Shown here in pieces: positions 17,839 through 26,728 of a stretch of 64,000 nucleotides of DNA (positions are counted from its first letter, which is position 1; each line of letters opens with the position of its first letter). The translations under genes and the position numbers were made by a program. This stretch comes from an uncultured Tenacibaculum sp. (GTDB lineage: Bacteria; Bacteroidota; Bacteroidia; Flavobacteriales; Flavobacteriaceae). The stretch covers positions 62,001 to 126,000 of the forward strand of contig CANMWK010000011.1 of NCBI GenBank assembly GCA_947501615.1. The letters run 5' to 3'. The notes below the pieces were generated by a model, which saw nothing but the letters and a program-made list of their open reading frames with translations, ran no database searches and was not told the DNA's origin.

Positions 17839-18070
17839 AATTAGTAATATCATAAATAACGTGAGTTCGATATAAATCATGATGAAATTCAAATTTTATC
17901 CCTTTTTCAATAGAGTATTACTTAATTTATTAAGGTAAAGGTTATGTTCCGATAAAACGAAAATAGATTATAAAACTGCAGAAATAAATCTAGAATATGA
18001 AAGATGATTTGTTTTATCGAATTTAGCTACGTATTAAATAAAATATAGACTTATTTTTAATTTATTTCTG

Positions 18071-18433
18071 ATGAAATTATATTATACAAATTATAGAAAA
18101 AAAGAAGGTGTTGATTCTAAGTTTCCTATTGAAGTTAATGAAGATAATACAGTGAATGTATTTCTTTCTTTAGTAGATGATGTAGAGAGTTTTTTTGGTT
18201 TAATTGATGATGATAATAATTGTGTTCAATTTGTAAATGAAGAAAAAAAGTGGCTATTAGATGTTCCAAAACCACCAGGTTTTGAAAATTTACAAGCATA
18301 TCTTAGTGATAAAGATTGTTTGTCTTTAATTATGGATATTTTTAGAAAAAAGAAGATTGTAATAACAACTAAATTATATAAGGTTAATATTATGCATGAA
18401 ACTTTAGATGATGTATTGTTTAGAGAAAAATAA
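18071..18433 (+). CDS. Hypothetical acidic protein, 120 aa
   Basis: MKLYYTNYRKKEGVDSKFPIEVNE opens a soluble 120-residue protein with many acidic residues (VDDVESFFGLIDDDNN) and no signal peptide or membrane helix. I do not recognise the family. Size, acidity and the mixed alpha/beta pattern resemble immunity proteins of polymorphic toxin systems, but no toxin gene lies next to it, so this is only a suggestion. It is followed 19 bases later by another small acidic protein on the same strand, and the two probably form one transcript. Confidence 0.65.
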   Translation: MKLYYTNYRKKEGVDSKFPIEVNEDNTVNVFLSLVDDVESFFGLIDDDNNCVQFVNEEKKWLLDVPKPPGFENLQAYLSDKDCLSLIMDIFRKKKIVITTKLYKVNIMHETLDDVLFREK

Positions 18434-18452
18434 TAATATTGAAAATAAAAAA

Positions 18453-18776
18453 ATGACGTCAGAAGAATTTGTAAAACGATTTTATAAGGAAAAACAGAGT
18501 TATTTGAGTGATTGTATAGCAGAAGGAGAACCTGAATTATTAACAAGTTCTTTAATAAAATCATTGAAGCTTGATGAAAATCAAAAAGTAATTATGAGTA
18601 AAATAGTAGATACTATTTTAATAGACACTTATTATTCTATTTTGTTGGGTTTAGACGGAGGTTCCTCAATAGGAGGAATACAGGAAAGTTATAGTATTAA
18701 AGGAGAAGACGGCGAGGAAATTAATGACGGGGATATTGGAGGGTATGCATATGAATATTTTCAAGAGTTAACGTAA
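18453..18776 (+). CDS. Hypothetical protein, 107 aa
   Basis: Starting at the ATG of MTSEEFVKRFYKEKQSYLSD, 107 residues with a helical N-terminal part and a C-terminal segment rich in Gly, Asp and Glu (LGLDGGSSIGG, EDGEEINDGDIGGYAYEYFQEL). The frame is open upstream into the previous gene, but the chosen start avoids that overlap. Function unknown; it could be a partner of the acidic protein before it. A weak hairpin terminator follows at 18813. Confidence 0.6.
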   Translation: MTSEEFVKRFYKEKQSYLSDCIAEGEPELLTSSLIKSLKLDENQKVIMSKIVDTILIDTYYSILLGLDGGSSIGGIQESYSIKGEDGEEINDGDIGGYAYEYFQELT

Positions 18777-18812
18777 ATAATACTTACTTTTTTTGATAAA
18801 TTTCCGATCGAT

Positions 18813-18836
18813 CTTACAAGTTTAAAAATTTGTGAG
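18813..18836 (+). terminator. Weak hairpin terminator
   Basis: About ten pairs including G-T wobbles (CTTACAAGTT with AATTTGTGAG), followed by a T-rich stretch. It lies 37 bases after the stop at 18776 and resembles a degraded copy of the hairpin at 17802. Confidence 0.5.
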
Positions 18837-18921
18837 GTTGGTTTTGTTTGTACTCATAAGTCAATGATTTCATATACTTAATAAGTATATTTACAAATTC
18901 TAAAAAACCAATTCAACGATT

Positions 18922-19758
18922 TTGAAAAAGGCAGTTTATTATATGTTGTTAAGTGCATTAAGTTTTACATTCTTAAACGTATTCATAAAATATTTATCCG
19001 ATTTTTCAACCTATCAAAAAGTGTTTTTTAGAGCTTTAGGATCTTTAGTGTTTACCATGGGGTATTTAATGTATCATAAAATTCCGATGGGAGGTAATCA
19101 AAAAAAGTTGCTAGTCGTAAGAGGTTTGGTTGGTGTAATGTCAATGGGGTTGTTTTTTGCATCTACTGCATATTTATCTATAGGGACAGCTGTTTCTTTA
19201 CGCTATATAGCCCCGATTTTTGCTGCAATATTTGCTGTGTTTTTTTTAAAAGAAAAAATAGTTAAGTTACAATGGTTCTATTTTGTCATCGCTTTTTTAG
19301 GAGTGTTATTAATTAAAGGTTTTGATGATGAAATAAATATTTTGGGTTTAACTTTAATTTTGATGTCTGCTTTTTTTAGTGGGTTAGTTTATGTGGTAAT
19401 TTCTAAAATAGGAAACAAGGATCATCCGGTGGTTATTGTAAATTATTTTATGTGGATTTCTTTGATTTTAGGTGGAGTTTTATCGATTTCCAATTGGAAA
19501 ACCCCTCAAGGAAATGAATGGTTTATTCTATTAAGTCTTGGGGTTTTTGGTTATTTCGGACAATTATTTATGACCAAAGCTTATCAGTTAGGTTTAGTAA
19601 ATAAAGTAGTACCATTAAAATATATAGAGGTGATTTTTACTATGATTTTAGGTGTTTTTTGGTTTGGAGAATCATATCCAATCCTAAGTCTATTAGGTGT
19701 TGCTATGGTAATCTTGGCATTAGTTTTAAATGTATTGTACAAGCAGAAGACTGAGTAA
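18922..19758 (+). CDS. EamA/DMT-family transporter
   Basis: 278 residues with about ten membrane helices in two repeats, the EamA (drug/metabolite transporter) pattern. Typical sequences are SALSFTFLNVFIKYLSD at the start, SLRYIAPIFAAIFAVFFLKEK at the end of the first half, and VPLKYIEVIFTMILGVFWFGE at the end of the second. Members export small molecules such as amino acids or nucleotides across the inner membrane; the substrate is unknown. The start is TTG at 18922, chosen because MKKAVYYMLL is a normal N-terminus and the next ATG (18943) would cut into the first helix. Confidence 0.85.
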   Translation: MKKAVYYMLLSALSFTFLNVFIKYLSDFSTYQKVFFRALGSLVFTMGYLMYHKIPMGGNQKKLLVVRGLVGVMSMGLFFASTAYLSIGTAVSLRYIAPIFAAIFAVFFLKEKIVKLQWFYFVIAFLGVLLIKGFDDEINILGLTLILMSAFFSGLVYVVISKIGNKDHPVVIVNYFMWISLILGGVLSISNWKTPQGNEWFILLSLGVFGYFGQLFMTKAYQLGLVNKVVPLKYIEVIFTMILGVFWFGESYPILSLLGVAMVILALVLNVLYKQKTE

Positions 19759-19778
19759 AGTTATAAGTAGTGAAAAAA

Positions 19779-20201
19779 ATGAAAAAAATACTATTATTAA
19801 TAGTCCTAAGTTTAGGAATGATTACCGATGACTTTTTAGTTTTTGAGTACACTTGTAATTATCCAGAGTTAGGTCCAAAATTCTATGGATTTCCTTTTGT
19901 GCAAGAAACAAATACTACGTGGGTAAATTCCATGTCAGGAGAAATCTATATTCTTGGTTTTATAGGGAATCTAATAATCTGGACACTTATATTTGGAATA
20001 GTATTCCAATTACTTAAAAGAATTCGAAATAGTATCGGTTTTAAGGTATTTGTAACAGTACTGATGTTATACGCTCTGTTTTTTTCATGTGTATATTTTT
20101 CCATAATAGATTGGCGGTTCAGCTACTCTCATGATGATTTTAAAGTACACTATTATCAATCAAAACCAGATTGTAAACCTATATTTAAGTTTTTAAAATG
20201 A
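19779..20201 (+). CDS. Hypothetical membrane protein, 140 aa
   Basis: 140 residues from MKKILLLIVLSLGMITDDF. There is an N-terminal signal-like helix, a helix at about 50-68 (ILGFIGNLIIWTLIFGIVF) and another at about 80-100. The part between the first two (CNYPELGPKFYGFPFVQETNTTWVNSMSGE) probably faces the periplasm. No family recognised. A GTG three codons upstream is an alternative start. It is one of several unrecognised envelope proteins in the same-direction run from 18071 to 29023. Confidence 0.6.
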   Translation: MKKILLLIVLSLGMITDDFLVFEYTCNYPELGPKFYGFPFVQETNTTWVNSMSGEIYILGFIGNLIIWTLIFGIVFQLLKRIRNSIGFKVFVTVLMLYALFFSCVYFSIIDWRFSYSHDDFKVHYYQSKPDCKPIFKFLK

Positions 20202-20326
20202 TATAATACTTTATAAAAGTAAGTATATTGTTTTTTATCGAAAATACATTAAACTCCTATAAAAATATATTCTGATTGAACTCTTATAGTCATTTGCGCT
20301 ACTTTTAAAAAGAATTATATTTTTTG

Positions 20327-21169
20327 ATGATGTTCTTAAAACAAAGAATACATTTTTTAGCCATTAGCTCTTTTGGATATTCAATAGTATTAGGTTTATT
20401 CATTGTATTTCTTGAAGAAATGACAAAGTATCATCTTTTTAAGGAGATTGAATACTTTCCGATGTATATAATGATAAATGCTTTTGTTTTTACATTAACT
20501 TTTTATGTTTTTCGAACATATTATGGTCAAAGTAATATCTATAAGAGAATAAAACTAATAGTATTTATATACGCTGTTTTTTTGATTTTAGTTTTTGGAA
20601 TAAATGCATGTTTATATCAAATAATGTTATGCTTAAACAAAGGTTTTGAGATTGCTTTCTTTCATGGTTTTAAAAATACACTTCTCTGGATTTTAGTTGG
20701 TTTATCATTGCTATGGAAAGCATTAATAGTGTTAGGGATTATTTCGTTTTTCTTTACTGAAATAATTCGTTATTTCTTATTAAAAAACGAAAAGGCAGTT
20801 GAAATAGAAGAGAAAAAATCTTTTTTTTCAGTAGCATTAATAGTTTTAGTTTTTATCACTTTGTACATTTTTTTTCTAAGACCAACATATGTATATCATA
20901 AAACAGAAAGAATAGAAAATACAAATTTACAAGCAGTTATTTATATACAAGATAATTACACGAGTATAGGATTCAGTAACGATTTTGCATACAGGCCAGC
21001 TTATGTAGAATTACAAGATTTGTCGGGTGCTCTTGTAGCGAAACAATTTCTTTTGAATAGATGTACTGTACAGATAGGGGAAATATATTTCAAGATTAAA
21101 AATAACAAATTGTACTATACAAAATTCGATTACATTGATTTGTCAAATTATCAGTATTACTGTTTTTAA
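20327..21169 (+). CDS. Hypothetical polytopic membrane protein
   Basis: About 280 residues starting at one of two adjacent ATGs (20327 or 20330). Five hydrophobic segments fall at about 11-30, 42-60, 72-95, 115-145 and 165-185. A C-terminal domain of about 95 residues follows that looks beta-rich and extracytoplasmic (NLQAVIYIQDNYTSIGFS and onward). No family recognised. The TAA stop overlaps the ATG of the next gene by one base (TAATG), so they are coupled. Confidence 0.65.
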   Translation: MMFLKQRIHFLAISSFGYSIVLGLFIVFLEEMTKYHLFKEIEYFPMYIMINAFVFTLTFYVFRTYYGQSNIYKRIKLIVFIYAVFLILVFGINACLYQIMLCLNKGFEIAFFHGFKNTLLWILVGLSLLWKALIVLGIISFFFTEIIRYFLLKNEKAVEIEEKKSFFSVALIVLVFITLYIFFLRPTYVYHKTERIENTNLQAVIYIQDNYTSIGFSNDFAYRPAYVELQDLSGALVAKQFLLNRCTVQIGEIYFKIKNNKLYYTKFDYIDLSNYQYYCF

Positions 21170-21705
21170 TGAAAAGTAAGAAAATGAAGAAATTAACACC
21201 ACAAGAAGAACGTTATGCAAGATTATCTCATTTTGGAATTCCAGAACAATTTTTTAACAGTATCGGTAACATTGAAGAATTAGAATTTCAAGTTCAAGAA
21301 CCTAAAGGAGCCTATTTTTATTTTCCTACGATGACAGATTATCAAATATTTTCAGAAGTTGAAGTTACTCCAATTTTCGATTGCGACGAGACATTTTATG
21401 CGCTTTTTGAAAAAGAAAAAGTGAGTAAAATTGTGCGTTTTGAACTTGAAAATGATGAAATATATACAGATTACGGATTGAATTGGAATTTACTTTTATT
21501 AGATGTTTTATGGAGTTATTATGATGTTGCAATTGAAGAAAAAAGTAGCAAAGCTCTATTTTGCGCTGTCGGAAAACAGTTAGGTTTTAAATCTAGCGAG
21601 AAGTTATTTCAACTTTTACATATTCCAGAAGAAGAACTGGAAAAGAAAATGAATACAGAAGGAGATTGGAAAATCGAAATAGCAAAAGAATTGAAATTAA
21701 TATAA
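21169..21705 (+). CDS. Hypothetical cytoplasmic protein, 178 aa
   Basis: 178 residues, MKSKKMKKLTPQEERYARLSHFGIPEQFFNSIGNIEEL. Acidic and soluble with no signal sequence; an internal start at M6 is possible. It has mixed alpha/beta content and ends in a helical part (EKLFQLLHIPEEELEKKM). The opening resembles SMI1/SUKH-like immunity proteins only loosely and I do not assign it. Its start overlaps the stop of the membrane protein upstream, so the two may act together. Confidence 0.6.
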   Translation: MKSKKMKKLTPQEERYARLSHFGIPEQFFNSIGNIEELEFQVQEPKGAYFYFPTMTDYQIFSEVEVTPIFDCDETFYALFEKEKVSKIVRFELENDEIYTDYGLNWNLLLLDVLWSYYDVAIEEKSSKALFCAVGKQLGFKSSEKLFQLLHIPEEELEKKMNTEGDWKIEIAKELKLI

Positions 21706-21738
21706 AATTTAGAACAAACTTATAAAACAGTTAATGTA

Positions 21739-22458
21739 ATGGAGACAAAAAAAGAAATAGGAGACCAAGGAGAGGTATTAAATTTAAGTACAGCTTCGAG
21801 AGCAATGAATATAGCATCAGACGAAGAACAGATAGAAAAATATGATGAGTATGAAATAACTGCAAATCCGCTTAAAAATATAGTACTTATCTTAACATTA
21901 GGCGCTTTAATTTTGTGTGTGTATTTATTTTATACAGGACATTGGGTATGGGGAACACTTTTAGTCTTTGTAACATTATTTTTAGGAATGTTGTCTTCAT
22001 CCTTAGGAAAAGCAAGTGTAAATAAAAGAATAGCTTACGAAAGCGGATTGCTTATCCCTGCAATAATAATAGAATTAAATCCTATAAAAATCATAGCATT
22101 AGCAGATATGCGATCTTCTTCTACACAAGAAAAAGTAATTTGGGGTTGTCAAAAAATGACTCTAAATAATTTACCCAATCACAACATAGAAATAGGAGAA
22201 AAAATTCCTTGCGTGAGTTTATTTGGTATAGCAATAAAAGGATACAGAAGACATTTTGAACCTAGACCCATTTCTTGGGGATTCAAAGATAGCAGCGTTA
22301 TCACTAAAGCTATAACATTTATTACCAACGATAATGATGATTTATCTTTTGAAAACGAATGGGTTATTTTAGAAAGATTGGTCAATACAATGAAAGAGGT
22401 AAAAGAAGAAAAAGAAGTGTTGTTTTTTAATGAAGATTTAGATAGAATAGAACTGTAA
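21739..22458 (+). CDS. Hypothetical membrane protein, possibly DUF3239-like
   Basis: 239 residues. A soluble N-terminal part of about 45 residues leads to two adjacent membrane helices (about 48-66 and 70-86). A C-terminal cytoplasmic-looking domain follows with the conspicuous sequence IAIKGYRRHFEPRPISWGF. That pattern, plus two helices and a globular tail, reminds me of DUF3239 proteins, but the match is from memory and weak. It lies 33 bases after the previous gene and 29 before the next, so it is in the same transcript. Confidence 0.6.
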   Translation: METKKEIGDQGEVLNLSTASRAMNIASDEEQIEKYDEYEITANPLKNIVLILTLGALILCVYLFYTGHWVWGTLLVFVTLFLGMLSSSLGKASVNKRIAYESGLLIPAIIIELNPIKIIALADMRSSSTQEKVIWGCQKMTLNNLPNHNIEIGEKIPCVSLFGIAIKGYRRHFEPRPISWGFKDSSVITKAITFITNDNDDLSFENEWVILERLVNTMKEVKEEKEVLFFNEDLDRIEL

Positions 22459-22487
22459 ATGAAAAACATAACATAAAAAAATAAGAA

Positions 22488-23285
22488 ATGATAAAAATTA
22501 TACTAATCTTTTTGTTTTTTAATGTAGTGTCCTACGGACAAGAATTGCTTCACCTTAATGACTACAATAATAATTTAGATGATGCAAAACCAGGTGAAAA
22601 AGTTTATATAAAAAGAAAGACAGGAGAAAAGATGAAGGATGGAGATTATACGTTTCAACTTTCAGAAGGAGGTCAATTTTTAACCTTTTGGTTTTCCATT
22701 GAAAATAAAGAAATTCATGGAAATGTTAATGCTGTAATCGGACTTAAAAAGGAAGGCAATTTATTGGCCAAGTTAACAGTCAATCAAGGTATTGTTATGG
22801 GATTAAAAAAGTATCATGAAAAAGAAAATTCTTTAGAAAAGGAAATTTTAAAAAAAGGGGATACAATTATCACTAAACGTTACCATAGAGATGCTAAACT
22901 TTATTTTGAAAGAGTTATGCTCGGTGCAGAAAGATTATATGAGTATAGTTGTACTGTTTATTATGATGAACCATTGAGGATTGATAAGTGTTCTAAAATA
23001 GATGTTGTTAAAGGAATTGAAGAACATTACTATAAAGAAAAATTGATAAAGAGAATAAAGACTAAAAATATTCCAAATACTATAGAAATAATAGAAGAAA
23101 ATTTTGATTTAAAAAGTAATACTAAAAAAGTAATTATTTATAAAGAAGGAAAAATCAAAACAATATATAAAGATGGTGGTTATAAAATAAAAAAACCAAT
23201 TGAAGGAGGAGTGTATGAAGAAATATATGATAGTAAGGGAAAACTTATAGACTCTGGAAAAGTATATAATATTATGGGAGGGTGA
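22488..23285 (+). CDS. Secreted MORN-like repeat protein
   Basis: 265 residues with a signal peptide (ILIFLFFNVVSYGQ). The C-terminal half has short tyrosine/glycine-rich strands of MORN-variant (YwqK-like) type: EEHYYKEKLIKRIK, KVIIYKEGKIKTIYKDGGYK, GGVYEEIYDSKGKLIDSGK. Such repeats form a beta sheet and are found in many secreted Bacteroidota proteins of unknown role. Weakly similar to toxin-antitoxin-linked YwqK proteins by repeat type only. Confidence 0.65.
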   Translation: MIKIILIFLFFNVVSYGQELLHLNDYNNNLDDAKPGEKVYIKRKTGEKMKDGDYTFQLSEGGQFLTFWFSIENKEIHGNVNAVIGLKKEGNLLAKLTVNQGIVMGLKKYHEKENSLEKEILKKGDTIITKRYHRDAKLYFERVMLGAERLYEYSCTVYYDEPLRIDKCSKIDVVKGIEEHYYKEKLIKRIKTKNIPNTIEIIEENFDLKSNTKKVIIYKEGKIKTIYKDGGYKIKKPIEGGVYEEIYDSKGKLIDSGKVYNIMGG

Positions 23286-23408
23286 TTTGAAAAAAATGAT
23301 TTTTCTTTTTTAAGAATTTTATTAGCAAAAAAGTAATCAATTGGAAAAATGACTCTATTAATTTGAAATAATACGTAAAAATTAATTTAGTAGTTTGAAA
23401 GTGTATAA

Positions 23409-24371
23409 ATGAGAAAAATATATCTGATAATTTTAATAGTAATAGCTTTAAGTTGTAAAACAAAACAAAGAGAAGTTGTAAAATATCAAACAGAGAAAAA
23501 AACTGAAAAAACAATAGATGCGAATTCAGTTTATGAACAAATAGTAGACCTGCCAGAAAATTTAAGAACATTTATTTTTTTCGATTCGGTTTATGTTTAT
23601 AGAAAACCAGATACATTAAGTAAAGTACTAAAAGTTTTAAACTTCAGTGATACTCAATACACTATTAGTGAACATGTTTTCAATAACAATAAACGTTGGT
23701 ATAAATTGAAAGGTTGGAATCCAAACTTTAAAAGTGGAGGCTATATACAAGCTAATAAGATGAGTGATTTTTACACTAGTTATAGTAAATATGATGTAGG
23801 ATTTTTAGGGAAAGTAGTGTCAAAATCTAATAATAAAAAATCATTCTCAATAAAGCTTTTTAATACTGAAACAAATGAGATACATCAAAATTATTCAATA
23901 CCTAATTATTACAAATACCATTCATTTACTGTTTTATATGAATCTGAACATGCTTTAGAGGAAGCAGATTATATTTTTCATTACAAAACAGATGAAGATG
24001 AATGTCCAGGTAGATTTTATGAAGAAATAGTGGTTTCTAAGAAAAATGAATTAATAAAGGTTTGGAGTTCAAATGATGTTGTTTACGATGAAAATGATGA
24101 TGCATTAGAAAATCAAATTCTTACACTATATATCCCTATAGCAACTGCAAACAAAGTAGTTTTAGCACCTTGGGGGCAATTTAAAGATATTTTGAATTCT
24201 GATTTAACTTTAAACACTATAGAGGTAGATTCTTCAATAGCTATTCCAATAACAAATTTAATAGTATTGAAAAATACAAAAGTGTATTCCAAAAGGATAA
24301 AAAAAACATCTTTAAAGTATTATAAATGGGATGGAAATGGATTAATATTTATAAAAGAAATTTTTGAGTGA
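23409..24371 (+). CDS. Hypothetical lipoprotein, SH3-like
   Basis: 320 residues. A lipoprotein signal peptide ends A-L-S-C16 followed by KTKQRE. Residues about 60-115 (VYVYRKPDTLSKVLKVL, RWYKLKGW, SGGYIQANKM) look like a bacterial SH3 domain, a fold that often binds cell-wall peptides. The rest is a beta-rich domain with no motif I recognise. The stop codon overlaps the GTG start of the next gene, so they are coupled. Confidence 0.65.
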   Translation: MRKIYLIILIVIALSCKTKQREVVKYQTEKKTEKTIDANSVYEQIVDLPENLRTFIFFDSVYVYRKPDTLSKVLKVLNFSDTQYTISEHVFNNNKRWYKLKGWNPNFKSGGYIQANKMSDFYTSYSKYDVGFLGKVVSKSNNKKSFSIKLFNTETNEIHQNYSIPNYYKYHSFTVLYESEHALEEADYIFHYKTDEDECPGRFYEEIVVSKKNELIKVWSSNDVVYDENDDALENQILTLYIPIATANKVVLAPWGQFKDILNSDLTLNTIEVDSSIAIPITNLIVLKNTKVYSKRIKKTSLKYYKWDGNGLIFIKEIFE

Positions 24372-25414
24372 AGAAAAAATATACATATGTGATTATTTTT
24401 ATTGTATTCGGTATTGCGTTTTTTTTATATCGAATGACATCTTTTTCATACAAACAATTAATACCTATTAAGAAAGTACCAGAACAATACGAATCGTATA
24501 AATGGTTAAAAGATGGTGTAGAAACAGAAAAACATGAAATAGTACCCGTTATAAAAGATGTTTCTAAGGATATTAGAATCGTATATTACAATAAAAAAGA
24601 TACAACAGTAGTAGTAAGAACTAAAAATTATGGTTCATACAGTACGCGTAAACCTAAAATCTTTAAGAATAATTATTATAAGTTAAATGCTAGAGGTAAA
24701 ATCATAGATAGCTTAGAATTAAAACGTAATGAAATTAGTAAAATTCATGAAGGCTATTTAATTAATCACGATTCGTATTATACATGGTTATTAGATGGAG
24801 ATAAAACCAGAAAGAAATGCAAAATGATAAATAGAGATTTTTCATTTACAAAAGAACAGACTGAAAAAGAATTAAAGGAATTATACGATAAATCCAAATA
24901 TGCATTTAGTTATGAGGCGATTCTTGATAATACTGTATTTGATGTTTCAGCTTTTTTTATAGATGATGACTGGACGTTTCTTTTTGGAAATATAACTATG
25001 AGCTATAAGAATGAAGATATTTATCCCCCTAAAAGATCAGATAACTACGACGATCGATTTATATTAAATAATATCCGAAATACGAAAGATATTTGGAACC
25101 AAAAAAGTAGTTCCTTCAGTCTTAAACATTTTCAAAAAATACAGTATGAAAAATCTAACAGATCACTTATTAATGTTTTTCCATCAAGCTATAATCGTAC
25201 AGTTGATAAATGGAAAGGAGAAGGTTATATGAATTTTTTGTATCAAAAAGATACGATAGCATTTAAAATGAGGTTAAATTATGAATTAGGTGATATCAAT
25301 TCGTATTCAGGAGATTTGAATTTTTATACAGATTCAAAATTAAAATTCGGATTACTAGCATGCGATTATAGGTTATTTATTGTAAGAGGTATAGAAAATA
25401 ATAGTTTTAAATAA
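24368..25414 (+). CDS. Hypothetical membrane-anchored protein
   Basis: 348 residues starting at a GTG that overlaps the TGA of the lipoprotein gene. One N-terminal membrane helix (about 5-22) is followed by a long tyrosine- and lysine-rich exported domain without recognisable motifs. The GTG is supported by the overlap and by the MKKKYTYVIIFIVFGI N-terminus. It may work with the lipoprotein encoded just before it. Confidence 0.6.
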   Translation: MKKKYTYVIIFIVFGIAFFLYRMTSFSYKQLIPIKKVPEQYESYKWLKDGVETEKHEIVPVIKDVSKDIRIVYYNKKDTTVVVRTKNYGSYSTRKPKIFKNNYYKLNARGKIIDSLELKRNEISKIHEGYLINHDSYYTWLLDGDKTRKKCKMINRDFSFTKEQTEKELKELYDKSKYAFSYEAILDNTVFDVSAFFIDDDWTFLFGNITMSYKNEDIYPPKRSDNYDDRFILNNIRNTKDIWNQKSSSFSLKHFQKIQYEKSNRSLINVFPSSYNRTVDKWKGEGYMNFLYQKDTIAFKMRLNYELGDINSYSGDLNFYTDSKLKFGLLACDYRLFIVRGIENNSFK

Positions 25415-25480
25415 GTACTCGAATAATTTAAAAATAATATTTTAGTTATTACAAATAACGATTAATCATTAGAGGTAATT

Positions 25481-26728
25481 ATGAAAGTTTTTAAAATAGT
25501 ATGTTTATTTATTATTATTCTTTTAGTACAAAGTGCATGTGTTTCTAAAAAGGAAGTGCAAAAGAAAAATGAACCTGAAAAAGAAACTATAATAGAAGAA
25601 ACAGTTAATGAAGAAAAAGTTGTCGTTAAAAAGGAAGAAAAGAAAAAAGAACTTCCTCAAAAGGTAAAAGTTTTAAAAAAAGCAGATGATGAAATTAGTT
25701 TGTTGTTTATAGGGGATTTTATGGGGCATATGGATCAGATAAAAGCGGCTTATAATAAAAAGACAAAAACTTATGAATACGATTCTTGTTTCTCTAAAAT
25801 AAAGCCCATTCTTAGTGATGCAGATGTAACATTAGGGAATTTAGAAGTTACGTTAGGCGTAAAACCGTATTCAGGTTATCCTCAATTTAGTTCGCCACCA
25901 TCGTATGCTTCAGCAATAAAAAATGCAGGTGTAGACATTTTAACAACCTCTAATAATCACTCTTGTGACAAAAGAAAAAAAGGAGTAGAACGTACGATTC
26001 ATGTACTAGATTCTTTGAATATAGGGCATACAGGAACATTTATTAGTGCAGTAGAGAAAACTAAAAACCCAGCGTATGTTATTCATAAAAACAATTTTAA
26101 AATAGCTGTAATTAGTTATACCTATGGAACAAATGGATTGAAACCTACAGCTCCAAACGTGGTGAATTATTTAAAGAAAGAAACCATAAAAAGTGATGTT
26201 ACTTATATTAATTCATCGATTAGTCCAGATCAAATTATAGCCTTCGTGCATTGGGGAGACCAGTACAAAGACTTACCTAACAAATCGCAAAAAGATATGT
26301 TCGCATATTTTAAATCTTTAGGAGTAAATATAGTGATTGGTGCGCATCCGCATGTATTGCAACCTATGGAATGGCATAAAGCAACAAAAGAAAATGAACA
26401 AGAAAGTTTAGTGGTGTATTCTTTAGGGAATTTTGTATCGCACCAACGTACCTTTCCTAGAGATGGCGGAGCAGTTTTTAAATTATGGTTGAAAAAGGGA
26501 GCAGACAATAAAGTGAAAATTAAAAAAGCAGATTATTTTCTAACATGGGTTCATGAGCCAGTAGTTAGTGGTAACAAAGAATATTATGTACTACCTGCAG
26601 ATGCTTACACTAGCAAACCAGAAACTTTTACTAGGAAAAAAGATTACGATAAAATGATGCGTTATGTAAAACACGCAAGAAAATTACTAGGAGAACATAA
26701 TAAAAACATAAACGAGTATACAAAATGA
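25481..26728 (+). CDS. CapA-family metallophosphatase-like lipoprotein
   Basis: 415 residues. A lipoprotein signal ends Q-S-A-C20; a lysine/glutamate-rich linker (about 22-68) leads to a CapA (poly-gamma-glutamate synthesis) domain. Family motifs are L-L-F-I-G-D79-F-M-G-H83, L-G-N-L-E-V-T-L-G, S-N-N-H-S-C-D and V-I-G-A-H-P-H-V-L-Q-P, which form a calcineurin-like metal site. CapA proteins are linked to export or retention of polyglutamate, but no capBC genes are near, so polyglutamate synthesis is not implied. The last 4 bases overlap the next gene (ATGA). Confidence 0.85.
   Translation: MKVFKIVCLFIIILLVQSACVSKKEVQKKNEPEKETIIEETVNEEKVVVKKEEKKKELPQKVKVLKKADDEISLLFIGDFMGHMDQIKAAYNKKTKTYEYDSCFSKIKPILSDADVTLGNLEVTLGVKPYSGYPQFSSPPSYASAIKNAGVDILTTSNNHSCDKRKKGVERTIHVLDSLNIGHTGTFISAVEKTKNPAYVIHKNNFKIAVISYTYGTNGLKPTAPNVVNYLKKETIKSDVTYINSSISPDQIIAFVHWGDQYKDLPNKSQKDMFAYFKSLGVNIVIGAHPHVLQPMEWHKATKENEQESLVVYSLGNFVSHQRTFPRDGGAVFKLWLKKGADNKVKIKKADYFLTWVHEPVVSGNKEYYVLPADAYTSKPETFTRKKDYDKMMRYVKHARKLLGEHNKNINEYTK

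Noticed and set aside
18226..18564. 112-codon minus-strand ORF opposite the acidic genes
   Set aside because: Shadow of two better-supported genes; no start context and a translation without domain features.
18071..22458. Polymorphic toxin-immunity island
   Set aside because: Some small acidic proteins look immunity-like, but no toxin, Rhs, VgrG or LXG gene is present.
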